NCBI RefSeq assembly: GCF_020447105.2
Contig: NZ_CP096184.1
Location: 434,001 to 498,000 of the forward strand
Length of the DNA: 64,000 nucleotides
Origin: Demequina sp. TMPB413
GTDB taxonomy: Bacteria > Actinomycetota > Actinomycetes > Actinomycetales > Demequinaceae
Direction: 5' to 3'
This document shows, piece by piece, positions 1-9,285 of the stretch. The position numbers were made by a program, and so were the translations under genes. Within the stretch, counting starts at the first letter, position 1. Each line of letters begins with the position of its first letter. Below the pieces are notes generated by a model. That model made no database searches. It had not been told where the DNA came from and was given only the letters and a program-made list of their open reading frames with translations.

Positions 1-269
1 CGGATGTCGCCCTCTCGCAGGTTCACCAGTCCGTCGGGGGATGAGGGACGACGCCCGCGAAGATCTCGGCAAGAACGCGATACATGGTGACGGGCGTGGC
101 GTCGACACTGATCGCGGGGCTGGGGCAGGAGCGGGTGGTAGTTCGTTTCCAGACCGCGAAGGCCATTGTTGCGGTCACTATCGTCTCGTGTGTCGACGCG
201 CGTGGGGGTTTGCAGGGAAGAATGACCGGTTGGTGATATGTGCGAACCTCTCGTCGGTAGCCTTTGGTC
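1..269. other. Left edge, no convincing gene
   Basis: Six-frame reading gives only short, low-complexity frames rich in Arg, Pro and Ala that look like high-G+C noise. A minus-strand frame crosses most of this stretch, but its composition is not protein-like. A fragment of a gene lying outside the window cannot be excluded. Confidence 0.4.
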
Positions 270-791
270 ATGCGACTCACCGCGACACTTGCGCTCCACG
301 CAACAGACCTATCCTTGAGCCAATCGCTCGCCAACTGGCTCGGGGTTGGCGCCCAACTGGGATTGCTCGCCGCGGCCGTCGTTGCCGCGATCTATGCGCA
401 CCGTTCTTGGAGGATCGCACAGAAGTCTGCGAGCGACCGGTTCGAGTTCGCGCGAAGAAAGCAGGCCGCCGCGATATCAGCTTGGACCGCCGACGCGGGA
501 CCTGGCCGGTTAGCTGTTGTAGTGAGCAATGCAAGCGACGCTCCAGTCTTTCGACTCAACGCTAGAACCGTACTCGCGCCTCCAGCGGGTGGCCGTGAAT
601 TGGGACTCAGACGTGTCGAAATCGTCCCACCGAACAGCAGGGAATTTGTAGTCGAGTACGAACTGTCTGAACGCGACTCTGATGCCGACTTCTACGTCGA
701 GGTCACGTTTAGCGACGCTTCCGGAGCCTGGTGGCATCGCGATTATCGGGGGGTGCTGACGGAGGACTTATCCGAGAAGTACCTGTGCTGA
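270..791 (+). CDS. Hypothetical single-span membrane protein
   Basis: I do not recognise this 173-residue protein. It has a hydrophobic helix at about residues 25-44, followed by a basic stretch (His, Arg and Lys rich), so the C-terminal part should be cytoplasmic. The remainder has a beta-rich look with alternating hydrophobic residues, similar to small immunoglobulin-like domains fused to a membrane anchor. I chose the ATG at 270; a TTG two codons upstream is also in frame, and no clear ribosome binding site decides between them. The next gene downstream, 1305-2273, is also an N-terminally anchored protein, but 513 bases separate them and nothing links the two functionally. Confidence 0.55.
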   Translation: MRLTATLALHATDLSLSQSLANWLGVGAQLGLLAAAVVAAIYAHRSWRIAQKSASDRFEFARRKQAAAISAWTADAGPGRLAVVVSNASDAPVFRLNARTVLAPPAGGRELGLRRVEIVPPNSREFVVEYELSERDSDADFYVEVTFSDASGAWWHRDYRGVLTEDLSEKYLC

Positions 792-1304
792 CTTCCTGCA
801 ACACTCACCGGATCGAGACTCGACGCAGCTCAACCTTCCAGCACGGGTTCTAGCTGCGCCGATTCTGACGAGCCAAAGTACGACGATTCCGGGTGCCGCT
901 GCTTCCACGCATCCAACTTGCAAATCGCCGAATGCGGTTCGTCATTTGCGAACTGTGCGCCCCTGCACCCCGAGATCTTCGCAACGCGACTCTGGTGCGG
1001 CTTGGAAGCAATCGTCATCTGGGCGATAAGGTGAGGACGGTCGCCGTCGCCGCACTCCGGGCGGGCAGGGACACATCGGCAAGAGCGACGTGGTCGCTTC
1101 TGGCTCATGTATGCGCATGAGGTCAGTGCGGGCGACAGACTCCGGGCAATTGTGGCCGAGACACGCCAATTGAAGCGATCGCGGGGGCAGTGGAATGCGG
1201 TCATTGAAGGCTGTGGATGTCCGTGACGCGGCACGACCAGGAGTGAGCTTGTAGGGGCGGCACGTAGACCCGCGCGCGTGAACCTCGGCGAGTAGTGTGA
1301 CGGG
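792..1304. other. 513-base intergenic stretch, nothing convincing
   Basis: Open frames exist on both strands but have shadow-like composition. The best is the minus-strand frame ending at 830, whose last 90 or so residues (about 830-1100) look slightly more protein-like; I cannot match it to a family. A TAGTGT hexamer at 1293-1298 lies six bases before the ATG at 1305 and may be the -10 element of that gene. Confidence 0.4.
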
Positions 1305-2273
1305 ATGCCCTCCACTCGCCGACAACTCCCGCGCGTCTCAGTCGCTTGGGCCAGCGCAATGGCCGTCATCTCAGTTGTCTTTGGCGTTTGGCTCGGGGTC
1401 GCGCTCGCACCAGCGAGCCAGGCACCGTGGTGGCAAGGGCTTCTGGACTTCGCAAAGAGCCCAGGCGCAGCCGCCTTCGCTGCGCTTCTCGCCGCGGTTA
1501 TCGCCTTTGGCGGGATATCCAAGCAGGTCGCGGTGTCGCGAGCTTCGCTCACACATCAGAAGGAGTCGGCGCAGGCGGACGCCTGGTGGGCGATGTTCGA
1601 GTGGGCATCGGATCGGGCGATCCCTCGCCGACAGGACGAGCGGCCGTTGCCCGTCAGCGTTTCGATCAGGACGCTTGAGCGGCTAGCTGCCGAGGCGACC
1701 GAGCAGGTGCAGGAGGCTGCATGTGCCGGTGTCATTGACGTCCTCACTCCAGCGATTGATGCTGCAGGACTCGGACTCGCGGTTGATGGGAGGGATGCGG
1801 TTGCATCCGAAGGAGAACTAGCTGGCTTTGCCGCTCTCGCGTCGTACGTTGAGTCAAACGCAGGTACGCCCGCAGCGTCCTTTGCGGCAGAGGCCCATGT
1901 CTACGAGTTTCGCGTCGCCAGCGCGCTCGTGTCTCTCTCAACACAGAATCCGCGAGTCAAGATCTACAGGAACCCGCCTTCTGCGGCCGATCACGGCGCA
2001 GACGCAATAGCCGTCGTCGATGGGCTGCGGGTGATCATCGAGATAAAGGCATACCGAAGTGCTGCGGGGCTACCGAGTAAGATTCTTCAGGCGATTCGTC
2101 GTCTTCGGGGCCGCGTGCCGGATGCCGACGCGATTCTTGTCATCACCACATTCCCTGCGGACTTGGGGCCAGACCAAGAGTCAGAACTGCGTGCCACAAC
2201 TGCTCTCTGGCGGGGTCCCGAAGATGACGCTCGGCTCCTGGAGGCGCTCTTGCACGCGAGTTCCCTGCGATAG
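1305..2273 (+). CDS. Membrane-anchored PD-(D/E)XK nuclease-like protein
   Basis: This 322-residue protein has two N-terminal hydrophobic segments (about 14-36 and 55-72), a middle helical region, and a C-terminal domain with the layout of a restriction-endonuclease-like fold. A helix carries Glu201, then comes Asp233 in a GADAIAVV strand, and then Glu246-Ile-Lys248 in the strand IIEIKAY, the typical D...ExK arrangement. The fold assignment is my inference from this pattern; the target and role are unknown. Cytoplasmic nucleases held at the membrane occur in some anti-phage systems, but no partner gene is adjacent. The ATG at 1305 follows a possible -10 by six bases, so the mRNA could be leaderless. 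Confidence 0.6.
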   Translation: MPSTRRQLPRVSVAWASAMAVISVVFGVWLGVALAPASQAPWWQGLLDFAKSPGAAAFAALLAAVIAFGGISKQVAVSRASLTHQKESAQADAWWAMFEWASDRAIPRRQDERPLPVSVSIRTLERLAAEATEQVQEAACAGVIDVLTPAIDAAGLGLAVDGRDAVASEGELAGFAALASYVESNAGTPAASFAAEAHVYEFRVASALVSLSTQNPRVKIYRNPPSAADHGADAIAVVDGLRVIIEIKAYRSAAGLPSKILQAIRRLRGRVPDADAILVITTFPADLGPDQESELRATTALWRGPEDDARLLEALLHASSLR

Positions 2274-2428
2274 CGGACGGATCGTGGTGCGGCAAGCAAT
2301 CGCCGCGGCCCCGAAGCCTCGCCCGGCAGGTGGCAATCCCGAGGACGTTGTGTGAGATCTACGCGAAGCCCGCTCACCCCCAGGGCGACCCGGCAACGAA
2401 ACCCAACCCCAGCGTCGGCCGCTGAAAC

Positions 2429-4108
2429 CTACGTGCGGTTCGCCTTGTAGTACGCGATGAGCGCCTGAGTCGACGCGTCCTGAGCAGCCAAAGCCTCAGA
2501 GTCACCTTCAATAGCAGGCGCGATCTCCATGGCGAGCTTCTTGCCCAGTTCCACGCCCCACTGGTCAAAGGAGTTGATGCCCCAGATCACACCTTGCGCG
2601 AACGTGATGTGCTCGTACAGCGCGATCAGCTGGCCCACCACCTGAGGGGTGAGCGCGGGCGCGAAGATCGACGTCGTCGGCTTGTTGCCTGCGAACGTGC
2701 GCGCGGCCACTAAGGCTCCGGTCGTCCCCTCGGCCTCGACCTCCTCAGCAGTCTTGCCGAACGCCAGCGCCTTGGTCTGCGCCAAGTAGTTGGCCAGGAA
2801 CAGGTTGTGCACATCCTGGTCGCCGTCCGACAGCGGGTAGGCGGGGTTGGCCACCGCGATGAAGTCCGCAGGGATCAGGCGCGTGCCCTGGTGAATGAGC
2901 TGGTAGAACGCGTGCTGGCCGTTGGTGCCCGGCTCGCCCCAAAAGATCTCGCCCGTGTCGCACGTGACGGGTGAGCCGTCCCAGCGCACCGACTTGCCGT
3001 TGGACTCCATGGTGAGCTGCTGCAAGTACGCGGGGAAGCGGTGCAGCTGCTGCGCGTACGGCAGCACGGCGTGCGACTGAGATCCCAAGAAGTTGACGTA
3101 CCAGACGTTCAGCAGCCCCATCAGGACGGGCACGTTCTGGGCCAGGGGAGTGGCGCGCACGTGCTCGTCCACCGAGTGGAAACCGTCCAGCAGCAACTGG
3201 AAGTTGTCAGGGCCAAGCGCGATGCAAAGCGACAGGCCGATGGCCGAGTCCACCGAGTAGCGGCCGCCCACCCAGTCCCAGAAACCAAACGCGTTGTCGG
3301 TGTCGATGCCGAAAGCCGCGACCTTGTCCAGCGCCGTCGACACCGCGACAAAGTGGTGCGCCACGGCGTCGGTCTTGGAAGCGTCGTCGCCAGAGATGGC
3401 GCCGGCCTCCTGCAAAGCGGACCACAGCCAGTCACGCGCAAGGCGCGCGTTGGTGAGCGTCTCAAGCGTGGTGAACGTCTTGGAGGCCACGATGAACAGG
3501 GTGGTCTCGGGGTCTAGGCCCTTGACCTTCTGACCCATGTCCGTGGGGTCGATGTTGGAGACAAAGCGCGCCTCGATGCCGGCGTCGGCGTAGGGCTCGA
3601 GGGCTTCGTAGACCATCACGGGGCCCAGGTCAGAGCCGCCGATGCCGATGTTGACGATGTGCGTCACCTGCTTGCCGGTGACGCCTTTCCACTCGCCAGA
3701 GCGGACGCGGTCGGCAAAGGCGGAGATCTTGCCCAGCACCGCGTGGACGTCGGCGTCGATGTCCTGGCCGTCGACCACCAAGCCGGGGGAGGCGTCGGCC
3801 GGGCGACGCAGCGCGGTGTGCAGGACGGCGCGGTCCTCGGTGGTGTTGATGTGCTCGCCCGCGAGCATGGCCTGGTAGCGCTCGGCCACCCCGGTCTGCT
3901 CTGCCAGGCGTACCAGGGACGCGAGGATCTCGTCGGTCACAAGGTTCTTGGAGAGGTCCACGTGCAGGTCTGCCAGAGGCAGGCTCATGCGCTCCACTCG
4001 GCCGGCGTCGGCGGCGAACCAGCCACGCAGGTCGGGGGTGAAGGCGGACTTGTGGGACTCGAGTTCGGCCCAGGCGGACGTGGCGGTGCAATCAATGGGA
4101 GAAGTCAC
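2429..4108 (-). CDS. pgi: Glucose-6-phosphate isomerase
   Basis: Interconverts glucose 6-phosphate and fructose 6-phosphate in glycolysis and gluconeogenesis. The 559-residue product has the usual length for the long bacterial form. Both family signatures are visible: [14 protein letters not shown] in the middle and the [15 protein letters not shown] region near the C-terminus. The open frame continues upstream to 4249, but homology begins at the GTG at 4108, so I take that start. A TACTGT hexamer (minus strand, 4121-4116) lies seven bases upstream, which would place transcription initiation on the start codon, a leaderless arrangement. It is divergent from the channel gene at 4423 and probably monocistronic. 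Confidence 0.95.
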   Translation of the reverse strand: MTSPIDCTATSAWAELESHKSAFTPDLRGWFAADAGRVERMSLPLADLHVDLSKNLVTDEILASLVRLAEQTGVAERYQAMLAGEHINTTEDRAVLHTALRRPADASPGLVVDGQDIDADVHAVLGKISAFADRVRSGEWKGVTGKQVTHIVNIGIGGSDLGPVMVYEALEPYADAGIEARFVSNIDPTDMGQKVKGLDPETTLFIVASKTFTTLETLTNARLARDWLWSALQEAGAISGDDASKTDAVAHHFVAVSTALDKVAAFGIDTDNAFGFWDWVGGRYSVDSAIGLSLCIALGPDNFQLLLDGFHSVDEHVRATPLAQNVPVLMGLLNVWYVNFLGSQSHAVLPYAQQLHRFPAYLQQLTMESNGKSVRWDGSPVTCDTGEIFWGEPGTNGQHAFYQLIHQGTRLIPADFIAVANPAYPLSDGDQDVHNLFLANYLAQTKALAFGKTAEEVEAEGTTGALVAARTFAGNKPTTSIFAPALTPQVVGQLIALYEHITFAQGVIWGINSFDQWGVELGKKLAMEIAPAIEGDSEALAAQDASTQALIAYYKANRT

Positions 4109-4387
4109 GGGTACCACAGTAATGAATGTGAGCGTCGGTGGTGCGACCCGAAGGGCCCACATCTCTCGGGCGGTCGGCCGGTGCTGGGCGTGCGGACTCC
4201 GTCCATCGGACGCGCGATCGGGCCGCGGGCTTGCGTAGCTGGCATTCAAGCCCAGGCTGAAATGGCCAAAACGGAACCCAGTTCCCGACGCCGACGCGCG
4301 CCGGGCCCGGGCCGCGCGACGTGCTTATCATCGAAGGCGTACACCCCGAGACGACTCACCCCCTGCACGGGTACGAGGAGGATCGCA

Positions 4388-4426
4388 ATGCTGGCGCAGC
4401 AGCGGACCCACGGCGCTGAACGATGA
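4388..4426 (+). CDS. 12-codon upstream ORF coupled to channel gene
   Basis: A mini-ORF encoding MLAQQRTHGAER starts at an ATG preceded by a strong GAGGAGG ribosome binding site. It stops in a TGA that overlaps the ATG of the channel gene (ATGA at 4423-4426). The channel start has no other obvious ribosome binding site. I infer translational coupling, with the mini-ORF delivering ribosomes to the channel cistron. It was too short to be called by normal gene finding. Confidence 0.5.
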   Translation: MLAQQRTHGAER

Positions 4427-5445
4427 TCGCCTTCACGGTGTGCGGCGTGCTCATCGTCGTGGCGACCGGGGTGGACCTGGCGCTCACGATGTTGCATCCC
4501 ACGCGCAGCGGGTACGTGAGCGCCATCGCCACCAGCGTGACGTGGCGGGTGATGCGATTCGCGGCGAGGAAGCTGCGAAAGGACGCCATCGCCGGCTATG
4601 CAGGGCCCGTGATGATGCTCGCGCAACTCGCGAGTTGGGTGCTCGGGCTGTGGTTGGGCTTTGCGTTGATCTACGCGGGCAGTCTCGACCAGCTCGACTA
4701 CACGCTGCCGGGGAGCGATGACTCGCCGGGGTTCGTCGACGCCTTGTACTTCAGCGGGGTAGCGCTGTCGACGGTCGGCTTCGGCGACATCGTTGCGCAA
4801 AGCGACAGCATGCGCCTCGTGAGCGCGGCGGAGGCGGCGCTCGGCCTAGCGGTGTTCGGCGCGGCGATCTCGTACCTGCTGACCGTGTATCCCTTGGTGT
4901 CGGAGATTCGGACGATCGCGCGCCATCTCAGCAGCGCGCAGGATCACCATGGTGCCGCAGAACTGGTGGCTCACGGAGGGCAGTCACGGCTCGACACGCT
5001 CGAGCGCGACCTGATCAGGCTGGACGAGAGCACTCAGCGGTTCCCGATTCTCTACTACTTCCACGCGCATGATCCCACCGCCTCGCTCGGCAGCGTCATC
5101 CGGGCGACAAGCCTCATCACCATGCAATTGCGCTGGGGAATCGCCACGCAGTCCGCACCGTATGCCCGCTGGTACGGCGGGGTGCTCGAAGGGACCCTGA
5201 CCAGGGTGACCGAGCATCTCGCCGGCCGCTATCACCGCTTGGGTTCGGCGGCAGCTCACTCGCCTCCCACCTCCGAGCAAGTGGACAGCGAGTGGCGCGC
5301 CGCGCGGGCTGCCGCCGCAGACGTGACGCGCATCGAGGCCGAAGACGAGATTGATGTGAACTCGTTTGCCGAGCACCTCAGGAGGTTCGACCGATTCCTG
5401 CGCGAGCTAGAGCGCGAGCATCTCTACGCACCTCCGCGCTCCTGA
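4423..5445 (+). CDS. Two-TM potassium channel family protein
   Basis: Probable K+-selective channel of the two-transmembrane ion channel 2 type. Hydrophobic helices lie at about residues 3-24 and 62-86. A pore loop carries the selectivity filter TVGFGD at 117-122, followed by an inner helix at about 133-156. The remaining 180 residues are a soluble cytoplasmic tail, largely helical, without a recognisable RCK nucleotide-binding motif. The tail may gate the pore, but its ligand cannot be read. The start overlaps the stop of a 12-codon upstream ORF with a strong ribosome binding site, which suggests coupled translation. Transport direction and gating are unknown. Confidence 0.85.
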   Translation: MIAFTVCGVLIVVATGVDLALTMLHPTRSGYVSAIATSVTWRVMRFAARKLRKDAIAGYAGPVMMLAQLASWVLGLWLGFALIYAGSLDQLDYTLPGSDDSPGFVDALYFSGVALSTVGFGDIVAQSDSMRLVSAAEAALGLAVFGAAISYLLTVYPLVSEIRTIARHLSSAQDHHGAAELVAHGGQSRLDTLERDLIRLDESTQRFPILYYFHAHDPTASLGSVIRATSLITMQLRWGIATQSAPYARWYGGVLEGTLTRVTEHLAGRYHRLGSAAAHSPPTSEQVDSEWRAARAAAADVTRIEAEDEIDVNSFAEHLRRFDRFLRELEREHLYAPPRS

Positions 5446-5478
5446 AGGCGAGAACGACTCGCCGTCGTAGCCGGGCGC

Positions 5479-8166
5479 CTATTGAGGGCCGACGTGCAGC
5501 ACCTGGAGCACCGGCGCGCCCGCCTCGTCGGAGGCCTCAAGGTCCACCGCGGCAATGATCGCCCAGTCGTGATCGCCGGCAGGGTCATCGAGCACCTGGC
5601 GCACCAGCCACGTGCCCTCCGGCAGCTCGCCGTCCCGTGTGCCCGCAAGGGCGGCCCTCGCAGCGCCGACGCCGTGGTCGCCGCCCGGTTCCACAAAGGT
5701 CACCAGCGCAGCAGATCGGGCAGCGGGCCCGATGCCGATGGCGTGGTCGCCTTGAGCCTCGAACAAGGGGTCGAGGGCCTCGCGCCACGCGTCGCCGTTC
5801 CATCCCGACGCGCCGTCGAGGGCGCCAAGCGCTGGGTAGTTCTCGCGGGAGGCCAACTCGACGCGGCGGAACATCAGGTTGCGCACCAAGCGGCGCAGCA
5901 TGCGCGGGTTGCCTGACATGGGGCGCACGGGCGCGGGCGGCGCGGTGGCGGGATCGGCGGCGTCGCGGACGGGGGCGTCGGGGTTCATGAGCCGCTCCCA
6001 CTCGTCCAGCAGCGACGAGTCGGTCGCGCGCACCAGCTCGCCCAGCCAGGTGGTGATCGCCATGACCTCGTCGGTGCGGTGCTCCTCCGGGACGGTCTGG
6101 CGTAGCGCGCGGTAAGCCTCGGCCAAATAGCGCAGCACCACGCCCTCGGTGCGTTCGAGGCCGTAGACGGAAATGAGATCGCCGAACGACATCGCCTTCT
6201 CAAGCATGTCGCGCACCACGGACTTGGGGGAGAGCTCGGCATCCATGACCCACGGGTTGGTGTGGCGATACGCGATGAACGCGGGTTCGAGCAGGTCAGC
6301 GAGCGGCTTGGGCCACGTGACCTCGTCCAGCAGGTCCATCCGCTCCTCGTACTCGATGCCGTCGGCCTTCATCGCGGCGACGGCCTCGCCGCGCGCCTGA
6401 TACTGCTGCGCGATGAGGATCTGGCGAGGGTCCGACAGCGTCGCCTCGATCACCGAGACCACGTCGAGGGCGTGGTCGGGGGCCTCGACGTTCAGCAGGT
6501 CCATCGCGGCGAGCGCGAACGGCGACAACGTCTGGTTGAGCGCGAAGCCGCGCGGCACGTCGACCGTCAGCCGCAGCGTCGGCCGCTCCCCGCGAGGGTG
6601 GGAGGCGTCTGGCACCCTGGCCCGCTCGACCACGCCGGCGATGCGCAGGGACCGTGCGATGCGGAGGGACTGGCGAACGTGCGCGGAACGCTGCGCAGGG
6701 GTCTCGTGGATCGCATTCAGCAGGTCCCGCATCGCGAGCACGGGGTCTTGAGGCTCGCGGTCGAGCCACGGATTGGCCACCCCGCGCGCCAAGATGTTCA
6801 GCACCATCGCGTGAGTCACCTCGAAGCGGCTGACGAGCGGCTCAGGGGGAGCGTCTCGCAGTCGCTCGAACGTCGCATCGGTCCAGTTGACGTGTCCCGC
6901 GGGCGCGCTCTTGCGCACAATCTTCTTGCGCTTCTTGGGATCATCGCCAGCGTTGGCCAGCGCCTTGCGGTGGGCGATCACGTGCTCAGGCGCCATGACG
7001 ATCACGTCGCCCTCGGTGTCGAAGCCAGCACGCCCGGCGCGGCCGGCGATCTGATGGAACTCGCGCGCGGTGAGGTGGCGCATGCGCTCACCGTCGTACT
7101 TCACCAGCGACGTGAACAGCACGGTGCGGATGGGGACGTTGATGCCGACGCCAAGAGTGTCGGTCCCGCACACCACCTTGAGCAGACCCTGCTGCGTCAG
7201 CCGCTCGACGATGCGCCGGTACTTGGGGAGCATCCCCGCGTGGTGCACGCCGATGCCCGCGCGCAGGAACTTGCTCAGCGTCTTGCCAAAGCCCGTGCCA
7301 AACCTGGTGTCGCCCAAAGCGTCGGCGATGCGAACGCGCTCCTCCTTGGACGCGACCTTGGTGCTGAGCAGCGCTTGCGCGCGCTCCACGGCTTCCTTCT
7401 GGGTGAAGTGGACGACATAGACCGGCGCGCGACCGGTCTGCACCAGGCGCTCGATCACCTCCGGCAACGGCTCGACGCTGTAATCGAAGGTCAGCGGCAC
7501 CGGCCGGTCGATGGTGGTGACCTGGGCGATCGCGCGGTTGCCGCGACGCTCCAGGTCCTCGACCAGCCAGGAGGTGTCGCCCAGAGTGGCTGACATCAGC
7601 ACGAACTGCGCGTTCGGTAGCTCCAAGAGCGGCACCTGCCACGCCCACCCTCGCTGCGGGTCAGCGTAGAAGTGGAACTCGTCCATCACCACGAGCGAGG
7701 CATCGGTGGCGGCGCCGTCGCGCAGAGCCAGGTTGGCGAGGATCTCGGCGGTGCAGCAGATGATCGGGGCGTCGGCGTTGACCGCGGAGTCGCCGGTCAT
7801 CATGCCCACGTTCGCGGTGCCAAACACCTCGATGAGCGCGAAGAACTTCTCGCTGACGAGCGCCTTGAGCGGCGCCGTGTAGTAAGTGCGACCGCCGGTG
7901 CCAGCCCGATGCGCGGCGAACGCGGCGAAGTGCGCACCCATCGCTACCAGGGACTTTCCTGAACCAGTGGGCGTCGCGAGAATCACATGCGCGCCGGAGA
8001 CGATCTCCATGAGCGCCTCGTCCTGGTGAGGGTATAGGGGCAGGCCCTGCTCGGCGGCCCAGGCGGAGAACGCCTCGTACAGAGCGTCGGGATCGGGGGC
8101 GGTGCCTGCGGGGGTCCCGGGCAGGCGATCGAGCAGCGGTGGGGTGGCGGAAGTCATCGGTGCCAT
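5479..8166 (-). CDS. DEAD/DEAH-box helicase with DUF3516 domain
   Basis: Superfamily 2 Ski2/Mtr4-like RNA helicase of the actinobacterial DUF3516 family, 895 residues. Walker A (ATPTGSGKS) lies at about 64-72, the Walker B box DEFH at 162-165, a SAT motif (LMSATLG) follows, and motif VI (QIAGRAGRAG) is in the second RecA domain. The C-terminal half is the DUF3516 region. Members of this family are thought to act in RNA processing or decay; the substrate is not known from sequence. ATG 8166 and an ATG three codons later (8157) are both possible starts, with no strong ribosome binding site. Confidence 0.9.
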   Translation of the reverse strand: MAPMTSATPPLLDRLPGTPAGTAPDPDALYEAFSAWAAEQGLPLYPHQDEALMEIVSGAHVILATPTGSGKSLVAMGAHFAAFAAHRAGTGGRTYYTAPLKALVSEKFFALIEVFGTANVGMMTGDSAVNADAPIICCTAEILANLALRDGAATDASLVVMDEFHFYADPQRGWAWQVPLLELPNAQFVLMSATLGDTSWLVEDLERRGNRAIAQVTTIDRPVPLTFDYSVEPLPEVIERLVQTGRAPVYVVHFTQKEAVERAQALLSTKVASKEERVRIADALGDTRFGTGFGKTLSKFLRAGIGVHHAGMLPKYRRIVERLTQQGLLKVVCGTDTLGVGINVPIRTVLFTSLVKYDGERMRHLTAREFHQIAGRAGRAGFDTEGDVIVMAPEHVIAHRKALANAGDDPKKRKKIVRKSAPAGHVNWTDATFERLRDAPPEPLVSRFEVTHAMVLNILARGVANPWLDREPQDPVLAMRDLLNAIHETPAQRSAHVRQSLRIARSLRIAGVVERARVPDASHPRGERPTLRLTVDVPRGFALNQTLSPFALAAMDLLNVEAPDHALDVVSVIEATLSDPRQILIAQQYQARGEAVAAMKADGIEYEERMDLLDEVTWPKPLADLLEPAFIAYRHTNPWVMDAELSPKSVVRDMLEKAMSFGDLISVYGLERTEGVVLRYLAEAYRALRQTVPEEHRTDEVMAITTWLGELVRATDSSLLDEWERLMNPDAPVRDAADPATAPPAPVRPMSGNPRMLRRLVRNLMFRRVELASRENYPALGALDGASGWNGDAWREALDPLFEAQGDHAIGIGPAARSAALVTFVEPGGDHGVGAARAALAGTRDGELPEGTWLVRQVLDDPAGDHDWAIIAAVDLEASDEAGAPVLQVLHVGPQ

Positions 8167-8241
8167 TGTCCCGTGCGCGACTGTGCCGTGCGACCACCGG
8201 GGGCGCGCACAAGGCTCCGCCCGGACGTCGGCCGCTGACGC

Positions 8242-8276
8242 AAAAAACCCCGCCGAGGTGTCTTCCTCGACGGGGT
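8242..8276 (-). terminator. Rho-independent terminator of the 42-aa gene
   Basis: On the minus strand an 11-bp stem (CCCCGTCGAGG paired with CCTCGGCGGGG) with a six-base loop is followed by six T residues. It lies 25 bases after the stop of the small gene at 8302. Confidence 0.85.
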
Positions 8277-8301
8277 TGCAGTGCGAAGTGCTGAGCGCGC
8301 G

Positions 8302-8430
8302 TTACGGAATGTCGTACCTCGACGTGGCTTCCATCGCCGCGTAGACCTCGTCACGAATCGGCTGCGGGAGGTTCGCGTACGGGTCGGCGGCACGCTTGCG
8401 CGAGAACTGGGACAGGAACTTGGTGATCAT
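8302..8430 (-). CDS. 42-residue small protein, unknown function
   Basis: A short gene with all the marks of being real: an AAGGAG ribosome binding site six bases before the ATG at 8430, a classical U-tract terminator just after the stop, and a second strong terminator upstream that isolates it from the preceding gene. The product is basic at the N-terminus (FLSQFSRKRAADP) and acidic near the C-terminus (IRDEVYAAMEATSRYD), has no Cys and shows no membrane helix. I do not recognise a family. The frame is open up to 8511, but the upstream part has no ribosome binding site. Confidence 0.65.
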   Translation of the reverse strand: MITKFLSQFSRKRAADPYANLPQPIRDEVYAAMEATSRYDIP

Positions 8431-8509
8431 GGGGCTCTCCTTGGGAATCATGTGGGTGATCCGGGAGCCGAGACGTGGGTCCGGGCTTCCGGCGCCCCAC
8501 GCTGGGACC

Positions 8510-8562
8510 AAAAAAAGTCTCGTTATGGCTGGTGTCTTAGCGACGGTGCCATAGCGAGACTT
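8510..8562 (-). terminator. Strong terminator, 15-bp stem
   Basis: Inverted arms at 8548-8562 and 8515-8529 form a 15-bp stem (one G-U pair) with an 18-base loop, followed on the minus strand by a run of seven T residues. It ends transcription from the oxidoreductase gene at 8624. Confidence 0.85.
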
Positions 8563-8623
8563 CGCTTACATCCTATCCCAACGACGGTGAAAGCGATTGC
8601 ATTCCCCGGTGTGTGCGGGTCTG

Positions 8624-9271
8624 CTAGCCCTGGCGGTTCCTCGCCCGCGCGACCACCCTGCCGCGTTGGGAGTCCCAGAAGCTCTCGAGCATCTCTTGCA
8701 ACTCCGCCTTGGTCGCATCGGCGCCGAAAGCTTCTGTGGTCGGTTCGAACCGGACGCCCTCCTTGAGCGGGCCGGCGGCGACGGGATCGAAACCCATCGC
8801 GTCGACCAGGGAGGCGACGGCGGCCACGGCTTCAGCGTCGTCCCCCGCGACGGCCAACGCACGACGCTGGGGATCGCCTGCAGGAGCGGCCAGGTTTTCC
8901 AGTTCCCAGACGCTCGCGTGGTTGAAGGCCTTGACGACGCGTGCGCCGCTGAGAAAGGAGGCGACGATCTCGGAGCTGGACGTGGTCGCGTCCTCGAATT
9001 CTGGAAGGCGGCCGTCGAGCTCCCACCAGTAGTTCATCGCGTCGATCACGAGGGCAACGCTGAGCGCGTTGGCGGGGAGCGTGCGGTACTTGCCGAGGGG
9101 GATGGCGAGGATGACGGCATCGGCCCGGACGGCGTCGGCGATTCCCGCCTGGTCTTGTGAACCGGCGACGGTCACGCCGAGCCCCGCGTCGCGCGCGAGT
9201 TGCGCGAGTGCCCGGCCGACGCGCCCAGCGCCCAGGATGCCGACGCTGCGGATCGCGGGTGGGTCAGCCAT
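8624..9271 (-). CDS. NADP oxidoreductase, F420-dependent reductase-like
   Basis: A 215-residue Rossmann-fold protein related to F420-dependent NADP reductase-like proteins and DUF2520/ProC-type oxidoreductases. The dinucleotide-binding loop GILGAGRVGRAL is at about 11-22, and a second motif (VVKAFNHASVWEL) in the middle is typical of this family. Whether it uses F420 cannot be decided from sequence. I take the ATG at 9271, directly before the Rossmann strand. The frame extends to 9361, but only through a region containing a DNA-level direct repeat that is better explained as regulatory. A strong terminator follows the gene, so it is probably monocistronic. Confidence 0.8.
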   Translation of the reverse strand: MADPPAIRSVGILGAGRVGRALAQLARDAGLGVTVAGSQDQAGIADAVRADAVILAIPLGKYRTLPANALSVALVIDAMNYWWELDGRLPEFEDATTSSSEIVASFLSGARVVKAFNHASVWELENLAAPAGDPQRRALAVAGDDAEAVAAVASLVDAMGFDPVAAGPLKEGVRFEPTTEAFGADATKAELQEMLESFWDSQRGRVVARARNRQG

Positions 9272-9285
9272 CCTTCGATGGTAGA

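Noticed and set aside
830..1552. 240-residue minus-strand open frame
   Set aside because: It overlaps the anchored nuclease-like gene, lacks a ribosome binding site and has no family match; only its last part looks mildly protein-like.
4109..4249. N-terminal extension of Pgi
   Set aside because: The 47 extra residues are not homologous to Pgi and the GTG at 4108 fits the family start.
6262..7593. 443-residue plus-strand open frame
   Set aside because: Antisense to the DUF3516 helicase; no recognisable domain and no ribosome binding site.
8515..8562. Small structured RNA gene
   Set aside because: The 15-bp stem is followed by seven T residues on the minus strand and sits after a gene, so a terminator explains it better.
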